Shown piece by piece: positions 54,515 through 61,687 of a stretch of 64,000 bases of DNA. Source of the DNA: Hymenobacter cellulosivorans (lineage in GTDB: Bacteria > Bacteroidota > Bacteroidia > Cytophagales > Hymenobacteraceae); contig NZ_CP095049.1 in the NCBI RefSeq assembly GCF_022919135.1, positions 5,465,001 to 5,529,000 on the forward strand, written 5' to 3'. Positions within the stretch are counted from its first letter, which is position 1, and each line of letters starts with the position of its first letter. A model generated the notes under the pieces. The model made no database searches and was not told the DNA's origin. It saw nothing but the letters and a program-made list of their open reading frames with translations. Made by a program: the position numbers and the translations under genes.

Positions 54515-56149
54515 ATGCTAGGATTAATGATGAACGAGCCCCTGCGCATTGCCGGGCTCTTGCAGCACGCCGCCAAGTGGCACGCCGACACCGAAATCGT
54601 GACGCGCCTGACCGAGGGCGGCATTCACCGCTACACCTACCACGCCGCCCACCAGCGGGCCCAGCAGCTGGCCAACGCCCTGACCGAGCTGGGCGTGCAG
54701 AACGGGGACCGAATCGGGACCCTGGCCTGGAACAACCACCGCCACTTCGAGCTGTATTATGGCGTGTCGGGCATCGGAGCGGTGTGCCACACCATCAACC
54801 CGCGCCTGTTTGCCGAGCAGCTCATCTACATCATCAACCACGCCGCCGACCGGTTCATTTTCTTCGACCTGACCTTTCTGCCCCTGGTTGAGAAGCTGGC
54901 TCCGCACTGCCCCAAAGTCGAAGGCTGGGTGCTCATGACCGACCGGGCCCACATGCCCGAGGCCAGCACCCTGCCCGATATCCGCTGCTACGAGGACCTG
55001 CTGGCCGCCCACCGTGCCGAGTTTGAGTGGCCCTATTTCGACGAGAATACCGCCTCCTCGCTCTGCTACACCTCCGGCACCACCGACCAGCCCAAGGGCG
55101 TACTCTACTCCCACCGCTCCACGGTGCTGCACAGCTATGCGGCCGGCCTGTCCGACTGCTTCAACTGCTCGGCCCGGGACGTGATTCTGCCCGTGGTGCC
55201 CATGTTCCACGTCAACGCCTGGGGCATTCCGTACCTGGCCCCCATGATTGGCTGCAAGCTGGTGCTGCCCGGCCCCGGCCTCGACGCGGCCAGTTTGTTT
55301 GAGCTCTTCGAGAACGAAGGCGTGACCTTCTCGGCCGGGGTGCCCACCATCTGGTTTGGCCTGCTCACCTTTATGCGGGAGAAAAAGGTCCGGTTTAGCA
55401 CCCTCACCAAGATGATAGTGGGCGGTGCCTCCTGCCCACCGGCCTTGCTTAAGGCCTTCGACGAGGAGCTGGGCGTCAGTATCCGCCACGCCTGGGGCAT
55501 GAGCGAAACCTCGCCCCTGGGCACCGTCAATACGCCCAAAAGCCAGCAGCTTACGCTCAGCCCCGACGAGCAGTTTGCCATCAGCACCAAGCAGGGCCGC
55601 AGCATCTTTGGCATCGATATGAAAATCGTGGACGATGAGGGCCGGGAGCTGCCCCACGACGGCACGGCCTTTGGTGACCTGCTCGTGCGCGGACCCTTCG
55701 TGGCCGCCGGCTACTACCAGTCCGACAACCGCGCCCAGTTCACCCCGGACGGCTGGTTCCGCACCGGCGACGTGGCTACCATCGACCCCGACGGCTTTAT
55801 GAACATCACCGACCGCTCGAAGGACGTCATCAAGTCGGGTGGGGAGTGGATTAGCTCCATTGACCTGGAAAACCTGGCCGTGGCCCACCCCGCCATAGCC
55901 GAGGCCGCCGTCATTGGCCTGCCCCACCCCAAGTGGAGCGAAAGGCCCCTGCTGGTGGTCGTGCGCAAGCCCGGGGCCGAGGTCAGCAAGCAGAAGCTGC
56001 TCGACTTCTTCGAGGGCAAAGTGGCTCACTGGTGGAAGCCCGACGCGGTGGAGTTCGTCGACCAACTGCCCCACACCGCCACCGGTAAGCTGCTCAAAAC
56101 CAAACTCCGTCAGGACTTCGCCGGCTACGAGTTTCCCCCGGCCCACTAA
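54515..56149 (+). CDS. acyl-CoA ligase (AMP-forming), medium/long-chain type
   Basis: A 544-residue AMP-dependent synthetase that activates a fatty acid to its CoA ester. The P-loop [12 protein letters not shown] lies near residues 188-199, the [10 protein letters not shown] adenine-binding motif follows, then GWFRTGD and [13 protein letters not shown], and the catalytic C-terminal Lys in [12 protein letters not shown]. Chain length cannot be fixed from sequence; the AlkK-like group is suggested. The start [11 protein letters not shown] fits the family. It is monocistronic and convergent with a DUF2059 gene. Confidence 0.93.
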   Translation: MLGLMMNEPLRIAGLLQHAAKWHADTEIVTRLTEGGIHRYTYHAAHQRAQQLANALTELGVQNGDRIGTLAWNNHRHFELYYGVSGIGAVCHTINPRLFAEQLIYIINHAADRFIFFDLTFLPLVEKLAPHCPKVEGWVLMTDRAHMPEASTLPDIRCYEDLLAAHRAEFEWPYFDENTASSLCYTSGTTDQPKGVLYSHRSTVLHSYAAGLSDCFNCSARDVILPVVPMFHVNAWGIPYLAPMIGCKLVLPGPGLDAASLFELFENEGVTFSAGVPTIWFGLLTFMREKKVRFSTLTKMIVGGASCPPALLKAFDEELGVSIRHAWGMSETSPLGTVNTPKSQQLTLSPDEQFAISTKQGRSIFGIDMKIVDDEGRELPHDGTAFGDLLVRGPFVAAGYYQSDNRAQFTPDGWFRTGDVATIDPDGFMNITDRSKDVIKSGGEWISSIDLENLAVAHPAIAEAAVIGLPHPKWSERPLLVVVRKPGAEVSKQKLLDFFEGKVAHWWKPDAVEFVDQLPHTATGKLLKTKLRQDFAGYEFPPAH

Positions 56150-56187
56150 AGAACTATTCCTCCTATCCCCTGCCATCCTCTTTTCAG

Positions 56188-56349
56188 CTGTCATCCTGCG
56201 CAGAGCGAAGGACCTTCCTCGCCTATCCCACTACGGCTAGTACCAACGTGCAAAAGCCCTTTACCGCACCAGCAGTAAAGGGCTTTTGTACATTTAATAA
56301 GCTTGGTCAGAACAGGAAAGAAGGTCCTTCGCTCTGCGCAGGATGACAG
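56188..56349. repeat. perfect 30-bp inverted repeat around a terminator, element B
   Basis: CTGTCATCCTGCGCAGAGCG begins the 30-base arm at 56188-56217, and its exact complement occupies 56320-56349. The 102 bases between hold a terminator. Sequences like TGTCATCCTGCGCAGAGCG look dispersed in this phylum. It fills the spacer between the convergent acyl-CoA ligase and DUF2059 genes. Confidence 0.85.
56251..56288. terminator. terminator inside element B
   Basis: CAAAAGCCCTTTA (56251-56263) pairs perfectly with TAAAGGGCTTTTG (56276-56288). It serves either strand. The stem core matches that of the terminator at 54341. Confidence 0.85.
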
Positions 56350-56388
56350 ACGAAAAAAGGGGAGCTTGCTCGGCCCAGGAACCTACCC

Positions 56389-56889
56389 TTACTGCCGGGA
56401 GTCCTGGCTCTGCATCTTCTTTTCGATAAGCTGCTGAAGCTCGGGAATGTTCTGCTGGAGGCGCTGCTGCCCCATCTGCATGGTGGCCCGCAGCAGCTCG
56501 GGCTGCTTGTCGAGCAGCTTCTGTCCCGCCGCCGACTTGTAGAAGGTGGTCAGACTGCGCAGGTCCTTTTCGGTGAACTCGGCCGCGTAGAGCTGCACCA
56601 TATCGTCTTTGAGCGTGGCCCAGCTCATGTGCTTGGTCATGAACGTGCGCAGCTCGGGCTCCACCGACTTCATATCGGGGCGCTGCTGCACCTGCATGGT
56701 CACCATCTGGTCGATGCTCTTGTTCATGTTTTGCTCCATGTTCATGGCTTGCAGCAACTCCTCGGCCGCCTGCCGCTGCTTGGCCGACACGGCAGCTACT
56801 GGCGCGGAGGCAGCTGAGGGAGTGGCAGTTTGCGCGGCCAGGGGCAGTGCTACAGTCAGGGCGAGTACCAGGGTCAGGAGCTGCTTCAT
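56389..56889 (-). CDS. DUF2059-domain exported protein
   Basis: A 166-residue periplasmic-type protein. It begins MKQLLTLVLALTVALPLAAQ, a signal peptide. The DUF2059 region covers roughly residues 40-150, with helices such as AEELLQAMNMEQNMNKSIDQM and LRSLTTFYKSAAGQKLLDKQPELL. The family's function is not established. ATG 56889 is used because the earlier open residues have no signal character. Confidence 0.85.
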   Translation of the reverse strand: MKQLLTLVLALTVALPLAAQTATPSAASAPVAAVSAKQRQAAEELLQAMNMEQNMNKSIDQMVTMQVQQRPDMKSVEPELRTFMTKHMSWATLKDDMVQLYAAEFTEKDLRSLTTFYKSAAGQKLLDKQPELLRATMQMGQQRLQQNIPELQQLIEKKMQSQDSRQ

Positions 56890-57053
56890 ATCCGTTGGTA
56901 CGCAACTGCCCGAAAAGTGGCGGGCTTCCGGCCCACATTCGGCTCCGGCCACCGCCGCAAAGCCCGCCCCACTCCGCTGCCCCAAGCCCGCAGTAGGCTT
57001 AGCCTCCACCTAGAGTAGGCTCGGAGTAGCCCCAGGGAAAGTGGATATTTCCT

Positions 57054-57103
57054 CTATCCTGCTTCTAAGCTGCCTCTAGAGTGGCTCTAGACTGCTTCTA
57101 GAC
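57054..57103. repeat. 11-bp tandem repeat
   Basis: Units CTATCCTGCTT, CTAAGCTGCCT, CTAGAGTGGCT, CTAGACTGCTT and CTAGAC begin at 57054, 57065, 57076, 57087 and 57098, exactly 11 bases apart. A looser copy (CTAGAGTAGGCT) lies at 57010. It occupies the spacer upstream of the DUF2059 gene. Confidence 0.75.
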
Positions 57104-57165
57104 AAAATGGCTGTAAGCGCTATTCTAGCAAGCAAGCTTGGTAGGACAAAAACTAGGATGAGAGC

Positions 57166-57726
57166 TTACAACAGAAACTGCCGTAGCGTTTGGTTACCGG
57201 GGCGGTCGAAGGCCCGTACTTCGAGGCGAATAGCGGGCTCGGCCAAGCTGACTGAGGGCAAGCTAAACAGCCAGCAGCCTTCGGGTTGCAGCGCCGCCGG
57301 CCCCTGCACTAGAAGCTGATCGGTGGCCGAGTACAGGTGGGCTTCTACGGCCGTGACGGCAAAATCATCGGTGGCATAGAGGCGAATGACGTCGTGGGGG
57401 CGGCCCTGGTAGGCGCTCAGGTCGGCTCCCAAGACTTCGGGCGCGTTCAGGTAGTCAGTAATGGCTACTAGGCGGGCGTTTTTGAGGCGGTCGGTAATTC
57501 CAGTGGCGTAGAGGGCCTTTAGGGCCGGATCCTGCTTGAGGATTTCGGCGTAGCACTGGGCATAGTGCATGCGCAGACGCTGGGTGAGCTGCTTGTCAGA
57601 AGGCGGAGCCTTCTTGGGCCCCTCGGCTGCCGAGACGATGGTTTGCTTGCCAACCTGGCGAACGGTGATACCGCCGATAGTGCCACTGAGGCCTTGTAGG
57701 AGGCTGTTTCCGGTTACCCGAGCCAT
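57166..57726 (-). CDS. protein of unknown function
   Basis: A 186-residue protein starting MARVTGNSLLQGLSGTIGGITVRQVGKQTIVSAA. The N-terminal pattern G-x-x-G-G-x-x-x-x-x-x-G-K-T/Q-x-V is reminiscent of an uncharacterised Bacteroidota family, but I cannot name it. The C-terminal half is beta-rich (VTAVEAHLYSATDQLLVQGPAAL). There is no signal peptide or membrane segment. It is probably real, judged by its length, ATG start and codon usage. Confidence 0.65.
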   Translation of the reverse strand: MARVTGNSLLQGLSGTIGGITVRQVGKQTIVSAAEGPKKAPPSDKQLTQRLRMHYAQCYAEILKQDPALKALYATGITDRLKNARLVAITDYLNAPEVLGADLSAYQGRPHDVIRLYATDDFAVTAVEAHLYSATDQLLVQGPAALQPEGCWLFSLPSVSLAEPAIRLEVRAFDRPGNQTLRQFLL

Positions 57727-57818
57727 AGGATAATAAGATAGTAGTTAAGGGATGCTGAAGATGAATATTCTACCGAATAATAACTAGTAATTAAGCTGTT
57801 ACACCCAGCACCGAGTAA

Positions 57819-57837
57819 GGCCGGCACGTAGCCGGCC
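57819..57837 (-). terminator. terminator-like hairpin after the DUF5009 gene
   Basis: GGCCGGC (57819-57825) pairs with GCCGGCC (57831-57837) around ACGTA. It lies 8 bases past the stop of the minus-strand gene; no long T-run follows. Confidence 0.5.
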
Positions 57838-57844
57838 CGCGGGC

Positions 57845-58942
57845 TCACACCTTGATAATGATGCCGCGCCGGTACATCATCCACAGCACCCCAAGCCAGA
57901 TCAGCACGCCGGCCAGGCCGCCAGCCAGGGAAGCCAGGTAGGGGTCGGGAATGAAGGGCACGAATAGGGTCTGGTAGAGCCAGTCCTTCATCCCGACGGG
58001 CCCATTGGGGCCGGCTACCTGCCAGTGGTTCAGGCCCCGGGCCAGCAGGCTGGACAGGAAAAAAGCGGTAATGGCGTTGACGCCAAAGGCGACAAAGGGC
58101 GTGAGGCCGCGCCGGTAGCCCTGCACGTCGATAAGCCAGTAGAAGGCGGCCAGAACCATCGCCGCAATGCCGCCGGTGTAGAGCACAAAGGAGCTGGTCC
58201 AGAGACTTTTGTTGAGCGGCAGCCAGTTACTCCACACCAGGCCCAGCAGCAGGGCCGCGCCCCCGGCCACTAGCAGCCAGGCTACCTTCGAGGCAGCGTC
58301 CAGGTTCTTCAGGCGCAGCAATTGCCCGGCCAGCAAGCCCAGCAGGCCGGTGCCGATGGCGGGCAGCGTGCTGAGCAGGCCCTCCGGGTCCCAGGTGCGG
58401 CTTTCCTGCCAGAGGTGGGCCTCCCCCAGCACCAGCCGGTCGAGCCAGGCGCCCAGGTTGGTAGCGGGTTCCAGGTTGGCCGCCCCGATGCCGGGCACGG
58501 GCACCAGCTGAATCAACACGTTGTAGCCAACCAGCAGCAGGGCCAGCACCCCGAGCTGCTGCCGCCAGGTGGTTTTCACGAACAGCACTCCGCAGGCCAG
58601 AAACACCAGCGCAATGCGGGCCAGCACCCCCGGAATCCGGACGGTACGCAGGTCCCAGAGCAGAAACAGGGAGGCAAACAGACCCAGGCCAAACAGCACC
58701 GCCGCCCGCCGCGCAATGCGCCTGAGCAGCGGCCCGTGGTGGCCGGCCTGCCGGGCCGAGTCCAGGGCGTAGACGATGGACACGCCCACAATAAAGAGAA
58801 AGAAGGGAAATATCAGGTCGGTCGGAGTGCAGCCGTGCCACTTGGCGTGCTCCAGCGGGGCGTAGATGTGGCCCCAGTCGCCGGGGTTGTTGACCAGCAG
58901 CATGGCCATGACGGTCAGGCCCCGGAATACGTCGAGCGACAT
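57845..58942 (-). CDS. DUF5009 heparan-alpha-glucosaminide N-acetyltransferase-like membrane protein
   Basis: A 365-residue membrane acyltransferase-like protein. It begins MSLDVFRGLTVMAMLLVNNPGDWGHIYAPLEHAKWHGCTPTDLIFPFFLF, nearly diagnostic for the family. About ten membrane segments follow. It would acetylate a sugar amine such as glucosamine using acetyl-CoA, by analogy with HGSNAT. Relatives have a 20-40 residue extension before SRL..SLD. Here that extension is in another frame (58942-59043), ending in TGATG at this start. I use ATG 58942. This may be a frameshift or coupled translation. Confidence 0.8.
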   Translation of the reverse strand: MSLDVFRGLTVMAMLLVNNPGDWGHIYAPLEHAKWHGCTPTDLIFPFFLFIVGVSIVYALDSARQAGHHGPLLRRIARRAAVLFGLGLFASLFLLWDLRTVRIPGVLARIALVFLACGVLFVKTTWRQQLGVLALLLVGYNVLIQLVPVPGIGAANLEPATNLGAWLDRLVLGEAHLWQESRTWDPEGLLSTLPAIGTGLLGLLAGQLLRLKNLDAASKVAWLLVAGGAALLLGLVWSNWLPLNKSLWTSSFVLYTGGIAAMVLAAFYWLIDVQGYRRGLTPFVAFGVNAITAFFLSSLLARGLNHWQVAGPNGPVGMKDWLYQTLFVPFIPDPYLASLAGGLAGVLIWLGVLWMMYRRGIIIKV

Positions 58943-59043
58943 CAGGCGGCCGGGCAGCCGGCTACCACCCGACCGTTCTGGGGCGTGGTAGCAGCAAGAA
59001 CGGGAGCAGCAGGAGTAGCGGGGGCAGCAGGCAGACTGGACAT
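58942..59043 (-). CDS. 33-residue leader frame overlapping the DUF5009 start
   Basis: ATG 59043 opens 33 codons (MSSLPAAPATPAAPVLAATT...) and ends with a TGA at 58944-58942 that overlaps the DUF5009 ATG as TGATG. Its Ala/Pro-rich composition looks like the N-terminal extension of DUF5009 proteins. It is either the detached N-terminus of that protein after a one-base frameshift (around 58960-58974) or a small coupled leader. I cannot decide between these. Confidence 0.4.
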   Translation of the reverse strand: MSSLPAAPATPAAPVLAATTPQNGRVVAGCPAA

Positions 59044-59247
59044 AGCGGATACGGATATAATGGCCGCGACCGGGCCGGTGAAAGCTTTCAGGAAGGCGGT
59101 AGTGGCGCAAACCTACCGGGCTACTGCCTGTTCTAAAGATGGCAAATTTCGGCGTAGTAGCAGCCCGGCGCACTTTTCGGGAGCTTCAGTGTCAGGACTG
59201 CACGCGCGGTGGGCGGCCCGCCTAGCCGGGCTTCGGCCCCAACCTCG

Positions 59248-59255
59248 TACTTTTG
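59248..59255 (+). promoter_or_regulatory. -7 element of the second Fur gene
   Basis: TACTTTTG matches TAnnTTTG and ends 8 bases before the ATG at 59264, leaving only a few bases of leader. No -33 match was seen. Confidence 0.5.
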
Positions 59256-59263
59256 GCAACCTC

Positions 59264-59695
59264 ATGGCAACTCCCGACCACGTTACGCTGACTCTCGCCC
59301 GCCACGGCCTTCGCCAGACGCCCATGCGCCGGGCCGTGCTCAGCGTGCTGTTCAGCAAGGCGTTTGCCCTCTCCAGCAACGACATTGAGCAGGCCCTGGC
59401 AGAAGACACCGACCGGATTACGCTCTACCGCACCCTGCGCACGTTCGAGCAGAAAGGCGTCATTCACCGGGTGCTCGACAGCTCCGACGTTATCCGTTTC
59501 GCTGCCTGCTCGGCCACCTGCACCGAGCAGGCCCATGCCGACGACCATGTCCACTTCAAGTGCTCCGTGTGCCAGCACACCTACTGCCTGCAACAAGTCG
59601 CCATTCCGGCCGTGCAGCTCCCCGGCGGCTTCCAGGCCACCCACCGCGACTACCTCATGTCGGGCGTGTGCGAGAAGTGCCATGCGGTGAAATAG
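59264..59695 (+). CDS. Fur-family regulator, Zur-like
   Basis: A 143-residue Fur-family repressor, more divergent than the one at 2341. The DNA-binding helix region is DRITLYRTLRTFEQKGVIHRV. The metal region HADDHVHFKC carries histidines, and zinc cysteines are Cys100/103 and Cys136/139. A longer plus-strand frame starts at 58322, but that is antisense to the DUF5009 gene, so ATG 59264 is used. It may control zinc or iron genes and stands alone, convergent with the susD gene. Confidence 0.9.
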   Translation: MATPDHVTLTLARHGLRQTPMRRAVLSVLFSKAFALSSNDIEQALAEDTDRITLYRTLRTFEQKGVIHRVLDSSDVIRFAACSATCTEQAHADDHVHFKCSVCQHTYCLQQVAIPAVQLPGGFQATHRDYLMSGVCEKCHAVK

Positions 59696-59735
59696 TGAAA
59701 TGGTGAGATGGTGAGTTAATTAGGCTGGGCAGAAC

Positions 59736-59835
59736 GTCATTCCGAGAGGAGCAAAGCGCAGTCGAGGAATCTTGCGTGCTGACGTTGCCGCAGTAATCTG
59801 ATTACCATTGCCCGTTGCCCGCTACTCGACATGAC
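59736..59835. repeat. palindromic dispersed element, copy C
   Basis: Ends are GTCATTCCGAG (59736-59746), identical to copy A's left end, and CTCGACATGAC (59825-59835). It lies between the convergent Fur and SusD genes and is followed by a terminator. A GAGGAATCTTGC segment is near 59764, similar to the GCAAGATTTCTCGC segment of copy A in reverse. Confidence 0.7.
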
Positions 59836-59852
59836 GTCCGCTGAACGCCATA

Positions 59853-59889
59853 AAAAAGGCCCGCCTGGATATTCCAGGCGGGCCTTTTT
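59853..59889. terminator. bidirectional terminator before susD end
   Basis: A perfect 17-bp stem (59853-59869 with 59873-59889) has AAAAAGG and CCTTTTT at its ends and a three-base loop. It lies between the convergent Fur and SusD genes. Confidence 0.9.
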
Positions 59890-59908
59890 CTATTCGTAGT
59901 CTTCCCTC

Positions 59909-61564
59909 CTACCGATAATTCGGGTTTTGGAGAAATTCGCCCTTGTTGGTCACGGCATCGAGCTGGCGCTGCGGGATAGGACGCACCGTGTGGTAGTCCT
60001 GAATGCTGGCGCCGGCTTCGGGGTTGTTTTTCTTGACCCGCTCTACCAGCTTGTTGGTGCGCTTTAAGTCAAACCAGCGCAGCTGCTCACCGGCCAGCTC
60101 CCGGGCCCGCTCGTCGAGGATAAAGTCCAGGCTCAGGTCGGCGGCGCTGATGCGCATGTCGGCTACCTTACCGGGCAGGGCGGCCCGCTCCCGCACGGTG
60201 TTGATTTGCTTAACGGCGTCGCCGGTGTTGCCTAGCTTGAAGTTGGCTTCCGCGGCCATCAAATACACATCGGCCAGGCGAATCACGTAGGCGTCACGGG
60301 CACTTTGCTCTTCCTGGGGCGTGGGCCGGGTTGGGTCGTCAAACTTGCGCAGGCACACGTACTGCAGGCGGTTTTTGCCGGCTCCGTTGGGGCCATAGAT
60401 GTCGTTGACATCGTAGATGACATACTTTTTGCTAGCCCGTACCGCGGCCGGAATGGCCTTTTTGGTGGCCAGAATGGCCGTGTCGCCGACGGCCAGCTTG
60501 CCGGCCACAGCCGTGTTGGCCCGCCACACCGTGCGGAAGGAAGCCGCGTAACGCGAGTCCTTGGTTTCGTCGAAGAGATTGAGCAGAAACTTGGTGGGCA
60601 TGAAGCGGTTGAAGGGCCGGCCGTTGACAATGTCGCGGGTCATGCCGGGCTGGTCGTCGTACTTCATCATCCACACCAGGTGGCCGTTATTGCCGCCGCG
60701 GGAGTGGCCGTCGGGGTACAGGTTGGCATCCACCCGGTCGTTCAGGGTCAGGTCGCGGGAGTAGTTCACGGCCCACACGATTTCCTTGTTTTCCAGGTTG
60801 CTCATCGACCACAGGTCGGCATAGTTCTGCTGGAGGGAAAAGCCGTAGCTCGAAATTACTTTCTGGGCCAGCTCGGCGGCTTCCTTATTGTTGCCGCGGG
60901 TCAGGTGCATTTTGGCCAGGAAGGCCTCGGCGGCGGGCTTGGTCACGCGGCCGTACTCGGTGGCTACCTGGGGCGTGGTGGGCAGGTTAGCTACGGCAAT
61001 AGCTAAGTCTTCGAAAATCTGCTTGTAGAACTCGTCTACCGGCGTACGGTTGGCCGTCTTGACGGCGCCCAGGGTTTCGGCGGTGGTGAAATGCACGCCG
61101 CCCCAGCTTTCCACAATGTGCCAGTAGTAAAAGGCCCGCAGGAAGCGCAGCTCGCCTTCCCGGATTTTCTTCGTAGCGTCGCTCATACCCGACTGCCCCA
61201 CCCGGCTGATGCCGGCGTTGCAGACGTTGATGCCGATGTAGAGCTTGCTCCACAGCGACTCCACGGCCCGGGAGTTGGATTGCAGCGTGGTGTAGTCGGT
61301 CAGGTCGGGGTTTACGTCACCGGCTCCGCGCAGCCACAGGTCAGTGCCCATTTCCGACATGCTGTAGCCGTCTTCCTTGCCGTACCACCAGCGGGTGTAG
61401 GAGTAGGCGGCATTCACCAGGTTGTCGAAGCCGGCCGGCGTGGTATACACCGATTCGGGGGTCAAACCTGAAGGGTTGTACTCTTCCAATTGCTTTTCGC
61501 AGGAAGTAAGTCCGGCCAGCGCTACGGCGGCCAGGGTGCTGTATATGTATTTCGAGAATTTCAT
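59909..61564 (-). CDS. SusD/RagB-family outer-membrane lipoprotein
   Basis: A 551-residue nutrient-binding lipoprotein that caps a SusC channel on the cell surface. It begins MKFSKYIYSTLAAVALAGLTSC (Cys22 lipidated). TPR-like helices follow, and C-terminal LDFILDERARELAGEQLRWFDLKRT is the diagnostic SusD motif. The substrate is unknown: no adjacent glycosidase or transporter indicates a sugar. ATG 61564 is used because preceding open residues are a low-complexity NNQQLTTDNEQL run from the repeat. It is downstream of susC across a repeat-filled 123-base spacer. Confidence 0.95.
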   Translation of the reverse strand: MKFSKYIYSTLAAVALAGLTSCEKQLEEYNPSGLTPESVYTTPAGFDNLVNAAYSYTRWWYGKEDGYSMSEMGTDLWLRGAGDVNPDLTDYTTLQSNSRAVESLWSKLYIGINVCNAGISRVGQSGMSDATKKIREGELRFLRAFYYWHIVESWGGVHFTTAETLGAVKTANRTPVDEFYKQIFEDLAIAVANLPTTPQVATEYGRVTKPAAEAFLAKMHLTRGNNKEAAELAQKVISSYGFSLQQNYADLWSMSNLENKEIVWAVNYSRDLTLNDRVDANLYPDGHSRGGNNGHLVWMMKYDDQPGMTRDIVNGRPFNRFMPTKFLLNLFDETKDSRYAASFRTVWRANTAVAGKLAVGDTAILATKKAIPAAVRASKKYVIYDVNDIYGPNGAGKNRLQYVCLRKFDDPTRPTPQEEQSARDAYVIRLADVYLMAAEANFKLGNTGDAVKQINTVRERAALPGKVADMRISAADLSLDFILDERARELAGEQLRWFDLKRTNKLVERVKKNNPEAGASIQDYHTVRPIPQRQLDAVTNKGEFLQNPNYR

Positions 61565-61573
61565 GGGAGCGTT

Positions 61574-61685
61574 GTTAGTTGTCAGTTGCTCGTTGTCCGT
61601 TGTTAGTTGCTGATTGTTAGTTGATAGTTGTTCTATTGGATACCAGAACGAGCTAACAACTGACAACGAACAACTATCAACTAAC
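61574..61685. repeat. repeat-filled spacer between susC and susD
   Basis: GTTAGTTG, GTCAGTTG and related octamers occur repeatedly from 61574 to 61632, and their complements (AACAACTGACAAC and similar) recur from 61654 to 61685. The strongest pair is a perfect 17-bp inverted repeat: 61616-61632 with 61669-61685. The mRNA would fold between the two genes. Confidence 0.8.
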
Positions 61686-61687
61686 TC

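Noticed and set aside
54524..56194. 556-codon minus-strand frame antisense to the acyl-CoA ligase gene
   Set aside because: The opposite strand encodes a complete family enzyme with all its motifs; this frame has only Gly/Val-rich nonsense.
58322..59263. Upstream 314 codons of a long plus-strand frame ending in the second fur gene
   Set aside because: This part is antisense to the DUF5009 gene and precedes an ATG with a -7 element and a complete Fur protein.
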